A DNA stretch of 8,521 nucleotides from Kiritimatiellia bacterium (lineage in GTDB: Bacteria; Verrucomicrobiota; Kiritimatiellia; RFP12; UBA1067), in the NCBI GenBank assembly GCA_017628165.1, contig JAGBZQ010000128.1:1-8521 (forward strand), in the 5' to 3' direction. Below the pieces are notes generated by a model that searched no databases, was not told the DNA's origin, and saw nothing but the letters and a program-made list of their open reading frames with translations. The translations under genes were made by a program, and so were the position numbers. Below, in pieces: positions 1 through 6,898 of the stretch (positions are counted from its first letter, which is position 1; every line of letters starts with the position of its first letter).

Positions 1-397
1 TAAGCGTAAGATTCGTCCTATAAAGGAAATCTCCCGTTATCCTCAAAAAAGGAACATCCTTCCTCTCCCAATAATCATACTTGCTATCTGTCAAAAAGCT
101 AAGGCCTCCCTTCGGCGCAGGATCAACCGATACATATTCCTTGGCAGCACTGACATCTGGAAATTCAGAACATCTGAGCGTTATTGCATTCCCTGCAATC
201 GAGAATCCCTGGATTTCCATCTCGGAATACGTCTTTTTCAGCTCATCTTTTTTACCACACACATCTTCTTTTATCACTGCATCCTGACATATTTTCCGCG
301 CTTTTTTAGCATAATATACAGTTGTTGCCGTAAGCCCTGCTGCCATGAGGGCAAAGAAAACCGTAGAGACAATCAGCCACTTGTTTGATTTGTGCAT
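1..397 (-). CDS. Membrane-anchored extracytoplasmic protein, possible alpha-2-macroglobulin-like N-terminus (partial, 3' end off window)
   Basis: The frame is open from the ATG at 397-395 to the left edge, giving 132 residues without a stop, so the C-terminus is missing. An AAGGAG ribosome site lies 7 bases before the ATG and fixes the start. The protein begins with a short basic stretch and one hydrophobic segment (about residues 7-29, from WLIVSTVFFAL to TTVYYA), with no lipobox cysteine, so it looks like a signal anchor with the rest outside the membrane. Cysteines at 37, 47 and 76 could form disulfides there. Residues 70-132 look like a beta-rich domain: AITLRCSEFPDVSAAKEYV, then VDP, then FLRITGDFLYRTNLTL. 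This pattern (strand, 'SE' turn, 'eYVsv.P', 'l.I.GdF....Y.l') recalls the first macroglobulin-like domain of bacterial alpha-2-macroglobulins, which are large protease-trapping envelope proteins. That family call is from memory and tentative. The gene is transcribed away from mfd and is AT-richer than it. Confidence 0.8.
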   Translation of the reverse strand, partial: MHKSNKWLIVSTVFFALMAAGLTATTVYYAKKARKICQDAVIKEDVCGKKDELKKTYSEMEIQGFSIAGNAITLRCSEFPDVSAAKEYVSVDPAPKGGLSFLTDSKYDYWERKDVPFLRITGDFLYRTNLTL

Positions 398-404
398 TTC
401 AAAA

Positions 405-410
405 CTCCTT
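405..410 (-). promoter_or_regulatory. Strong Shine-Dalgarno site of the left-edge gene
   Basis: On the minus strand this reads AAGGAG, a near-complete match to the anti-Shine-Dalgarno sequence, 7 bases before the ATG at 397. It is the strongest ribosome site in the window and decides the start of the membrane-anchored protein. Confidence 0.8.
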
Positions 411-500
411 AATTAAAAATGTAGACAATTCACCCATATTTTACAGAACGGGGAATAAAACATTGCCATCAAATCCGCATCTGATAAAGCAATGGCTCAT

Positions 501-528
501 ATTATACACCATCCGCAACAAATAGCAA
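501..528 (-). promoter_or_regulatory. Promoter candidate for the left-edge gene
   Basis: On the minus strand a perfect TATAAT occupies 506-501. A 4-of-6 match to the -35 box, TTGCTA, lies at 528-523 with a 16-base spacer. Transcription would start near 494, leaving a leader of roughly 97 bases before the ATG at 397. The 11-base word GTGTATAATAT here is repeated exactly at the folE promoter candidate. This is motif reading only. Confidence 0.5.
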
Positions 529-547
529 TATTGAATATCAAAATTTC

Positions 548-556
548 TGCTATAAT
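548..556 (+). promoter_or_regulatory. Extended -10 promoter candidate for mfd
   Basis: TGCTATAAT is a perfect extended -10 element (TG, one base, TATAAT). A TTGAAT lies at 531-536, but its 14-base spacer is too short for a normal -35, which is tolerable for an extended -10 promoter. Transcription would begin near 563, only about 12 bases before the mfd ATG, leaving no room for a Shine-Dalgarno site. Confidence 0.5.
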
Positions 557-574
557 TTACGTCACATTAAAATT

Positions 575-3500
575 ATGACTGCCTTGGAACTATTCTCTGC
601 GTCTTTTGCACCCCCCTGTATCGAACAGGGCGGGGACGTCTGCGTTTCGTCATTAACGGGAGCAGCAGATGCTTTTCTGGCTCTTTCCCTGACATCAAGG
701 CCGAAACCCCGTATCGTTCTTGCCGTAACCAGCGGAATTCCCGCCGCCGAATCACTGTATGCCGACCTTAAAATCCTGACGGACGAAAAAACTCTCGGCC
801 GCGAAAGCTATGCAACTCGCATTCACCATTTCCCTCCAAGCGCACCTGGCGACAAATCAACCGTCGGTTCGCGTCTGAAAACTATAGCCGCCATTCGCGC
901 ATGGGATATTAGCCCGCACCCAGCTGTAATCGTGGCGCCCTTTCAGGCTCTTACCTCATCCATCCCGCAAAAAACACCCTCGAGCATAAAAATCACCCCG
1001 TCCGCTTCATTTCGAGAGCTCGTTGAAAAAATCCCAAATCTCGGATACAGGCGCATGGGCATGGTCGAATGCGAGGGCGACTGGTCTGTCCGCGGAGGCA
1101 TCATAGACATCTGGAGCCCAGGAGAGGAGTTTCCCGTACGCGCGGAATTTTTTGGCGACGAACTCGAAAGCCTACGCTCGTTCGAATGCGCAACGCAACG
1201 TTCACTTGAGCTTGCCGCATCAGCGGAAATCCTCGCAGTAAGCGACGAGAGCGCCGCTGGTGAAAGACCTCTTAGCACCCTTTCGCACATTCTGCCGCAC
1301 GGATCGGCGCTTCTGGCGATTGACCATAACTCCTACAATATCGCCCCGTATAAAACAGAATCAATCAATCTTTCCGTATACACCGGCGACCCTGCGCCAC
1401 AAGGCGTATGCTCATACGCATTCCAGACGGCCCCGCTGCCTGGGTTCGGCGAACTCGGCGCGGAGAAATCACATCACCCGGAGATCTTTGAAGCTGCCCG
1501 CCAGCGTCTTGAGCGCCATCTGGCAGCATCAGAAAAGCGCAGCGTAAAAATCCTACGGATAGAGGGTCTCTCAAAAGGCTTTGAGATCGCAGGCCCTGCG
1601 GGAGGGCTCATCGTGGTAACGAAGGCAGACCGCGTTTTCACCAAGCGGACGGGACGCGTCATGCGCAAGCTTCCGCCGCAGCGCGAGCTTCTCACATCGT
1701 TTGATGAGCTTGAACCTGGAGAATACGTAGTTCATATGGACTATGGCGTAGGGCGCTTCATCGGCTCGTCTGAAATCCTCATGGACTCCAAGCGCACGGA
1801 AGTCTTCACAATTGAGTATGCAGACGGCGCCAAGCTCCATGTGAACGCCACGCAGGCGCACCTGCTTTCGCGTTATGTGGGCGTAAAAGGCCAAGAGGTG
1901 ACGCTGCACAGCCTTGACGGCAAAAAGTGGAAAAAAGACTGCATCGACGCCGAAAAATCCGTGGCCAACCTCGCCGGCGCTCTTCTCAGGACGCAGGCTC
2001 AGCGCGAAACAGCCCCTGGCTTTGCATACGATGTGAACTGCGAAGGCAAGGAGGCTTTCGAAGCGGCTTTCCCTTACGAGGAGACGCCCGACCAGCTTGC
2101 CGCGATCAAAGCCATCGAAAGCGATCTCGCCTCAACAAAGCCAATGGATCGTCTCATCTGCGGTGACGCGGGATACGGCAAAACGGAAGTCGCCATGCGT
2201 GCGGCATTCATCGCTGCGATGAACGGAAAGCAGACGGCCGTACTTGCCCCCACAACAGTTCTCGCCGAGCAGCATTTCGAAACTTTCACTTCGCGCTTTG
2301 ACGGAACCGCCGTGCGCATTGAATCGGTCTCGCGCTTTCAAAGCGCAAAGACACACGAAGGAACATTCGAGCGCCTCAAAAGCGGGGTATGCGACATCGT
2401 AATCGGCACCCACGCGCTTCTGAGCCACAAAACCTCGTTTAAGGATCTCGGGCTTATAATCATCGACGAAGAGCAGCGCTTCGGTGTAAGACACAAGGAA
2501 TTCTTAAAGCGCCTGAGAGCCACAGCCGATGTTCTGACGCTCTCGGCAACGCCGATACCGCGTACGCTCTATATGTCCATGACGGGCGCACGCGACCTGT
2601 CGCCTCTGAGCACTCCGCCGCGCGAACGCACCGCTGTGGAGACAACGGTAGTGCGCGACTCAGACATGATCGTTCGCGCCGCGATAGAGGCGGAGATTGC
2701 GCGCGGCGGACAGGTATTCTTTCTCCACAACCGCGTCTCAACGATGGGGCGCGTAGAAAAGCGTCTCAAAGAAATATGTCCCAAAGCCCGCGTAATCACC
2801 GCGCACGGACAGATGGACTCAAAGGAGCTCGCGAGAAAGATGCGCAGGTTTGAGCAGGGAGATTTCGACATCCTCCTTTCAACCACAATCATCGAATCCG
2901 GCATCGACATCCCAAGGGCGAACACAATCATCATCTCGGATGCCCACATGTTCGGGCTCGCCGATCTCTACCAGCTCCGCGGGCGAGTAGGCCGCTCAAC
3001 ACGCCAAGGGCATGCCGTCCTCCTTCTCCCGGCGGAGGGACCGATCGATTCCGATGCCCGAGAACGCATCGCTGCGCTCAAACGTCACGGCGGACTTGGA
3101 AGCGGATTCCAGCTCGCAGTGCGCGATCTTGAACTTCGCGGAGCAGGAAACCTCCTCGGCGCCGAACAGTCCGGACATATCGCTGCCGTAGGATTCTCGC
3201 TTTACTGCCAGCTTCTCAAGCGGACGATTAAGCTAATGAAAGGCGAAAAGCCCAAAGAGATTGTTAACGTGCGTCTCAGCTTGGATTTCATAGTTTATTC
3301 GCCTTCGGCGGAAGACGAATCTTCCGCCGCCGCGATTCCCTACAGCTACATCGAAGATGATTCACAGCGCATCGGTTTCATGAAGCGATATGCGAGCGCG
3401 ATGGGAAACAGTGAAGTCGACGAAATCAAAAACGAGCTTTTAGATCGCTTCGGGCGCCTGCCGGAGGCGGTCATGCGCCTTCACGCTATCGCCAAGCTCA

Positions 3501-3670
3501 GAATAAGATGCGCAAAAGGCAAAATCGGCCAGATCATCACGAAGGGCCCGAAAGCGACTCTCTATAAATCCGGGACCGGCGAAATCATCTCCGTCCACGA
3601 GTTCAAATCAAAATCAGCAGACGGAAAAATTAAAGAGCTCTCATCACTCGCGGCTACGTTCTTTTCGTAA
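575..3670 (+). CDS. mfd: Transcription-repair coupling factor Mfd
   Basis: This is a cytoplasmic DNA translocase that pushes RNA polymerase off lesions and recruits UvrA for nucleotide excision repair. At 1031 residues it is somewhat shorter than the E. coli protein (about 1150), mostly in the N-terminal part. The UvrB-like module occupies about residues 1-335, with the conserved patch RRMGMVECEGDWSVRGGIID at 159-178 and EFFGDELESLRSFE after it. It lacks a Walker A motif, as is normal for Mfd. The RNA polymerase-binding (CarD-like) domain is at about 372-435, with YVVHMDYGVGRF. The RecG-like motor follows: Walker A GDAGYGKTEVA (530-540), DEEQRFGV (631-638), LSATPIPRTLYM (656-667), STTIIESGIDIP (769-780) and QLRGRVGR (800-807). 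The C-terminal TRCF domain is at about 895-1000. The ATG at 575 has no ribosome site but lies just after an extended -10 element. The 3' end overlaps truA by 17 bases, tail to tail. Confidence 0.98.
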   Translation: MTALELFSASFAPPCIEQGGDVCVSSLTGAADAFLALSLTSRPKPRIVLAVTSGIPAAESLYADLKILTDEKTLGRESYATRIHHFPPSAPGDKSTVGSRLKTIAAIRAWDISPHPAVIVAPFQALTSSIPQKTPSSIKITPSASFRELVEKIPNLGYRRMGMVECEGDWSVRGGIIDIWSPGEEFPVRAEFFGDELESLRSFECATQRSLELAASAEILAVSDESAAGERPLSTLSHILPHGSALLAIDHNSYNIAPYKTESINLSVYTGDPAPQGVCSYAFQTAPLPGFGELGAEKSHHPEIFEAARQRLERHLAASEKRSVKILRIEGLSKGFEIAGPAGGLIVVTKADRVFTKRTGRVMRKLPPQRELLTSFDELEPGEYVVHMDYGVGRFIGSSEILMDSKRTEVFTIEYADGAKLHVNATQAHLLSRYVGVKGQEVTLHSLDGKKWKKDCIDAEKSVANLAGALLRTQAQRETAPGFAYDVNCEGKEAFEAAFPYEETPDQLAAIKAIESDLASTKPMDRLICGDAGYGKTEVAMRAAFIAAMNGKQTAVLAPTTVLAEQHFETFTSRFDGTAVRIESVSRFQSAKTHEGTFERLKSGVCDIVIGTHALLSHKTSFKDLGLIIIDEEQRFGVRHKEFLKRLRATADVLTLSATPIPRTLYMSMTGARDLSPLSTPPRERTAVETTVVRDSDMIVRAAIEAEIARGGQVFFLHNRVSTMGRVEKRLKEICPKARVITAHGQMDSKELARKMRRFEQGDFDILLSTTIIESGIDIPRANTIIISDAHMFGLADLYQLRGRVGRSTRQGHAVLLLPAEGPIDSDARERIAALKRHGGLGSGFQLAVRDLELRGAGNLLGAEQSGHIAAVGFSLYCQLLKRTIKLMKGEKPKEIVNVRLSLDFIVYSPSAEDESSAAAIPYSYIEDDSQRIGFMKRYASAMGNSEVDEIKNELLDRFGRLPEAVMRLHAIAKLRIRCAKGKIGQIITKGPKATLYKSGTGEIISVHEFKSKSADGKIKELSSLAATFFS
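3306..3329. repeat. Perfect 10-bp inverted repeat (hairpin) inside mfd
   Basis: CGGCGGAAGA at 3306-3315 and TCTTCCGCCG at 3320-3329 are exact reverse complements separated by the four bases CGAA. It encodes about residues 911-919 (SAEDESSAA) of Mfd, in the stretch before the conserved IPYSYI segment of the TRCF domain, where the family is variable. No T-run follows on either strand, so it is not a standard terminator. Only one copy of the full palindrome was seen in the window. Confidence 0.75.
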
Positions 3671-4424
3671 GGCTTTTTTCGGAATAAAACACTTTCCAAA
3701 GGAAAAGGCCGCGAGATGGAGCGGTTTCAACACGCGCGGTCCTGGGGGACGCCGCATCAAGAAGCTCTTTGACCGCAATAGGCTTTTCATTGCCCTTCCC
3801 CACCGAAATAAGAAACCCAACCATTGAGCGCACCTGCTTGTAGAGAAACCCGTCGCCGCGCACGACAAAAACAAACTTGCCGCCGGATTGCTTCACTTCA
3901 AAGGAATAGATGTTGCGTACCGTCGTTTCAAGAACGCGATTAGGATTTGCCGCAAACGCCACAAAATCGTGCTTGCCCACAAAATAGGACGCCGCCTTCT
4001 GCATGGCTTTACGATCAAGCGGCCGGTGGCAATACGTCCAATACGGCACCATGTGAGGCGGCATTATCGCGCCCTGATAAAGATGATAGCGATACTCTTT
4101 GCCCTTGGCGGAAAGGCGTGCATCAAACGATTCCGGAGCATAGGACGCCTTCAATATCCTGACGGACTCAGGAAGGCGGGAATTGAGAGCCTTTAGCACA
4201 TTTGCAGGGGGAATCGGCTTTGTGAGATGAAAATGCCCCACAAACCCCTTGGCATGGACTCCCGCATCCGTGCGCGAAGAGCCAAAAATCCTAACCGGCG
4301 CACGCTCAAGAAATTCCAGCGCCTCCTCCACCACCTGCTGTACCCCAAGAGCATTCTCCTGGTACTGCCAGCCGGAATATGAAGTGCCGTCATAGGCAAT
4401 CACGACCTTGTATTTCCGTTTCAT
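3654..4424 (-). CDS. truA: tRNA pseudouridine(38-40) synthase TruA
   Basis: This enzyme converts uridines 38, 39 and 40 in the anticodon arm of many tRNAs to pseudouridine. At 256 residues it has the normal family length. The N-terminal strand VVIAYDGTSYSGWQYQ (8-23) is typical. The catalytic motif GSSRTDAGVHA (48-58) carries the nucleophile Asp53. The segment KGKEYRYHLY (107-116) holds the conserved tyrosine region, and RGDGFLYKQVRSMVG (189-203) is the C-terminal signature. The ATG at 4424 lies 6 bases after the manC stop and has no Shine-Dalgarno site; translation is probably coupled to the upstream gene. It is the last gene of the minus-strand run. Its stop lies inside the last codons of the opposing mfd, and no terminator is visible beyond it. 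Confidence 0.97.
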   Translation of the reverse strand: MKRKYKVVIAYDGTSYSGWQYQENALGVQQVVEEALEFLERAPVRIFGSSRTDAGVHAKGFVGHFHLTKPIPPANVLKALNSRLPESVRILKASYAPESFDARLSAKGKEYRYHLYQGAIMPPHMVPYWTYCHRPLDRKAMQKAASYFVGKHDFVAFAANPNRVLETTVRNIYSFEVKQSGGKFVFVVRGDGFLYKQVRSMVGFLISVGKGNEKPIAVKELLDAASPRTARVETAPSRGLFLWKVFYSEKSLTKRT

Positions 4425-4430
4425 TTACGG

Positions 4431-5435
4431 TTAATTGCCCTTGAAAAGCCTCTTCATGTCCAAAAGGTGTGATTTATCGGCCACAAGCACCGCGTCAGGG
4501 GTTGTGATGACCACCAAATTCTTCACCCCGAGAAGAGATATACGCGCAGATCGCGCTACACAGATATTGCCTTCTGAGTCTACCACCGTGCACGGCCCTT
4601 CGCGGACATTACCTGACGAATCATGGGGAAAATGCTTGTCAAATGCGGAAAAGCTCCCCACATCATCCCAGCCGAAGTCTCCCGAAACCACCGCTACGCA
4701 CACGCTTCCTTGACTGTGCGAAAGCGGCTCCATTACTGCGTAATCAAATGAAATACGCTCCATCGACCTGTATCTGCGCGCCAGTACACTATTGGAAAGA
4801 CTCCCAGACGCAAGCTTGAGAAGTGATGGAGCATATTCTGCAAACGCCTTACGAAACACAGATGCGCGAGCGATAAACATTCCCGCATTCCAAAGATATC
4901 CGTCGGCAAGATATTTTTTTGCGGTCTCGACATCCGGCTTTTCCACAAAGCGACCACTTTTTGCATTAACGTAGCCGAAACACTCGGCAGGATACGTTGG
5001 GCTGATGCCGATTGTGACAATACACTCCTTACGCTTCGCAAGAGAGATTGCCCTTTTGAGAACACTCCTGAACTTTGCGGGTTTTGATACCATCTGATCG
5101 CTCGGGAAAAAACCGATGACAGTATCGTCATCCGCACCAGCTGCCGCCACGCCAAGCGCGACGGCAGCTCCCGTATCGCGGCGCATAGGCTCGCCAATTA
5201 TGTTCGCGGCGGGCAAATCGGGCAGCTCATGGCGTGTAGCTGAAACGAGATCTTTGGAGGTGATCGCATAAACATCTGAGGCAGACACCATATCCCCGAG
5301 GCGCGAAACACTCTGGCGGATAAGACTATCACCACCGAAGATCCTCAAAAACTGCTTTGGGCGCTCCGGGGTAGACAGAGGCCAGAAACGCTCGCCGTTT
5401 CCTCCCGCAAGAACAACTGCTTTGAATCCACTCAT
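4431..5435 (-). CDS. manC: Mannose-1-phosphate guanylyltransferase (GDP-mannose synthesis)
   Basis: This enzyme makes GDP-mannose from mannose-1-phosphate and GTP, for glycans and deoxysugar nucleotides. The Rossmann-type nucleotidyltransferase signature is GGNGERFWPLSTPERPKQFL (11-30). Other family motifs are FVEKP (163-167), WNAGMF (182-187), FDYAVME (230-236) and FGWDDVGS (254-261). The protein ends after 334 residues, so it is the single-domain type without the C-terminal cupin isomerase domain of the longer bifunctional ManC proteins; mannose-6-phosphate isomerase must be encoded elsewhere. Two usually conserved spots differ. PSDQ (111-114) stands where PADH or PSDH is common, and PAECFGYV stands where the family usually has a P-E-T-G-Y-G-Y-like stretch. 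The start is 5 bases after the phosphofructokinase stop and has no clear ribosome site. The family assignment is firm; the sugar specificity is inferred from the family. Confidence 0.9.
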   Translation of the reverse strand: MSGFKAVVLAGGNGERFWPLSTPERPKQFLRIFGGDSLIRQSVSRLGDMVSASDVYAITSKDLVSATRHELPDLPAANIIGEPMRRDTGAAVALGVAAAGADDDTVIGFFPSDQMVSKPAKFRSVLKRAISLAKRKECIVTIGISPTYPAECFGYVNAKSGRFVEKPDVETAKKYLADGYLWNAGMFIARASVFRKAFAEYAPSLLKLASGSLSNSVLARRYRSMERISFDYAVMEPLSHSQGSVCVAVVSGDFGWDDVGSFSAFDKHFPHDSSGNVREGPCTVVDSEGNICVARSARISLLGVKNLVVITTPDAVLVADKSHLLDMKRLFKGN

Positions 5436-5440
5436 CGCTT

Positions 5441-6820
5441 TTACGGAGCCATATAAAGCGGAATCTTTGCCTTGCGTTCGTCGCCGGCAAAATAAAATTC
5501 CTGACCAGTCGCATCCATGACGCTACGCCAAAGATCGCTCTTGAGAGAAATCTTCTGGCGCTCGATAGTGGCAAGCTTAATCGGCACTAAAGCATAACTC
5601 TCGCCGAGATTGCCGACAACGCAGTTGGTCCTTCCTGCCATAGCCGCATGAACTGCATTGCGCGCAAGCATATAGCAGCGGATAGCATCCGTGCCGCGTG
5701 CGGGAACGGAGCGAATCGTGTAGCTCGGATCGAAATACTTGACGGAACTGGTGATGTTCCTGCTCTTGAGATATTCGGAAATCTTGCGCTTCAGAAATTC
5801 TCCAATGTCCTTCTTGAGAATATTTCCACTTGCGTCGCGCCGCTCCGGCTCGCCGATGATAAGCTCCTGCCCTGCACCTTCCGCCACAACGATGACGGCA
5901 TGTGTTTTCCCGGCCGTAAAGCGATTCTCAAGCGCGGTAAGAAGCCCGTTTGGACCCTCAAGCTCAAACTTCATCTCCGGGACAAGGCAAAAGTTCACGA
6001 CGGGATTGGCGATGGAAGCGTATGCGGCAATAAAGCCGGAATCGCGCCCCATAAGCTTGACAAGGCCAATGCCGCCAGCCGTACCCTTGGCCTCCACGTG
6101 AGCGTTGCGGATGACGTTTGCCGACTCGGCAACCGCAGTCTCAAAGCCGAACGAGCGCCCCACAAACTGAAGATCGTTATCGATCGTCTTCGGAATACCG
6201 ACAACGGAAATCTTTAGATTGCGCTTGATGCACTCCTCGGCAACCTCGCGCGCACATCTGAGCGATCCGTCTCCGCCAATGCAGAAGAGAATGTTGATGT
6301 TCATCCTCACGAGCGTATCCACGATGATGTCTGTGGGCTGCTGACCGCGGCTTGAACCGAGGATCGTGCCGCCGAGCTCGTGAATCGTATCAACATTGTC
6401 AGGATTGAGCAACACGGGCTGATAGCCAAAATCGGGATTAAGCCCTGCGTAACCAAAACGAATGCCATAGATATTCTTTACGCCGTAATCGTAGGAGAGA
6501 ATCTCAACAAGACCCTTTATGACATTGTTGAGACCGGGGCAGAGACCACCGGCCGTTACGATCCCTACGCGAGTCCAGGCCGGATCATGAAATATACGTG
6601 GAAGAGGCCCTGCCCGCTCGAATGTGGGAAGATGCCCAAGCTTTTTCTCCATCTCCTTCATAAACGCCTCCTCCTCGGAGACGAAAATGCGCTCGCCATC
6701 ATTGATGAACTCATGATGATGCACGGGCGAGACAATCTTGCACTCCCCCAAGGTCTCAACCCTGCAGGAATACTTGTCTTGATTCGATGCAATTTTATCC
6801 AATGTGGACAGCTCGGACAT
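5441..6820 (-). CDS. 6-phosphofructokinase, plant/spirochaete-like long type (predicted ATP-dependent)
   Basis: It phosphorylates fructose-6-phosphate to fructose-1,6-bisphosphate in glycolysis. At 459 residues it is longer than the E. coli type (320) because of an N-terminal extension of about 80 residues. The catalytic core begins at TRVGIVTAGGLCPGLNNVI (83-101). The phosphoryl-donor site reads GGDGS (182-186), and the catalytic motif is PKTIDND (210-216) with Asp214 as base. Sugar-phosphate contacts are in KLMGRDSGF (255-263) and PEMKFELEG (281-289). The C-terminal YTIRSVPARGTDAI is also typical of this clade. Gly185 is the usual mark of ATP use, whereas pyrophosphate enzymes carry Asp there. 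Lys211 is shared with pyrophosphate enzymes and with plant and trypanosome ATP enzymes. I therefore predict ATP as donor. The ATG at 6820 is supported by AAGAGG 6 bases upstream and by an upstream extended -10 element. It heads a tight run with manC and truA. Confidence 0.93.
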   Translation of the reverse strand: MSELSTLDKIASNQDKYSCRVETLGECKIVSPVHHHEFINDGERIFVSEEEAFMKEMEKKLGHLPTFERAGPLPRIFHDPAWTRVGIVTAGGLCPGLNNVIKGLVEILSYDYGVKNIYGIRFGYAGLNPDFGYQPVLLNPDNVDTIHELGGTILGSSRGQQPTDIIVDTLVRMNINILFCIGGDGSLRCAREVAEECIKRNLKISVVGIPKTIDNDLQFVGRSFGFETAVAESANVIRNAHVEAKGTAGGIGLVKLMGRDSGFIAAYASIANPVVNFCLVPEMKFELEGPNGLLTALENRFTAGKTHAVIVVAEGAGQELIIGEPERRDASGNILKKDIGEFLKRKISEYLKSRNITSSVKYFDPSYTIRSVPARGTDAIRCYMLARNAVHAAMAGRTNCVVGNLGESYALVPIKLATIERQKISLKSDLWRSVMDATGQEFYFAGDERKAKIPLYMAP

Positions 6821-6826
6821 TTCTAA

Positions 6827-6832
6827 CCTCTT
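6827..6832 (-). promoter_or_regulatory. Shine-Dalgarno site of the phosphofructokinase gene
   Basis: On the minus strand this reads AAGAGG, 6 bases before the ATG at 6820. It supports that start codon, and is one of only two clear ribosome sites in the window. Confidence 0.6.
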
Positions 6833-6862
6833 TTCAAATACTTTGAATACGAATTAGATATT

Positions 6863-6871
6863 ATTATATCA
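6863..6871 (-). promoter_or_regulatory. Extended -10 promoter candidate for pfk-manC-truA
   Basis: In the 78-base gap between the pyridoxal kinase and phosphofructokinase genes the minus strand carries TGATATAAT, a perfect extended -10 element (TATAAT at 6868-6863). No good -35 box is seen at normal spacing; TTTACC lies 19 bases upstream. Transcription would start near 6856, giving a leader of about 36 bases that includes the AAGAGG site. This suggests the three downstream genes can be expressed separately from folE and the kinase. Confidence 0.55.
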
Positions 6872-6898
6872 ATTCTTTGACCGGTTCGGTAAAAAATA

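Noticed and set aside
81..287. Open frame of 68 codons on the plus strand at the left edge
   Set aside because: It is antisense to the minus-strand gene at 1-397, which has a strong ribosome site and a clear hydrophobic N-terminus; the plus frame has neither.
1..397. A possible stop codon near 18-20 ending the left-edge gene
   Set aside because: Careful recounting of the T-run around 40-50 shows that this stop is in another frame; the gene's own frame stays open to base 2.
461..494. Inverted repeat CATTGC / GCAATG in the divergent promoter region, as an operator
   Set aside because: The 6-bp arms with a 22-base gap are expected by chance, and the site shows no further symmetry.
3634..3641. 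Palindrome AGAGCTCT near the end of mfd, as a terminator
   Set aside because: It has no loop and no following T-run; it is an ordinary short palindrome in coding sequence.
5648..6217. Open frame of 189 codons on the plus strand within the phosphofructokinase gene
   Set aside because: The opposite strand encodes conserved catalytic motifs throughout this stretch; the plus frame resembles no known protein.
6380..6826. Open frame of 148 codons on the plus strand, opposite the phosphofructokinase start
   Set aside because: It lies wholly antisense to a well-supported gene, shows no family motif, and has composition explained by the opposite strand's codon use.
6880..6890. Small hairpin ACCG-GTT-CGGT next to an A-run, as a terminator after the pyridoxal kinase gene
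   Set aside because: The stem is only 4 bp, and on the minus strand the T-run comes before the hairpin, which is the wrong order for a terminator.
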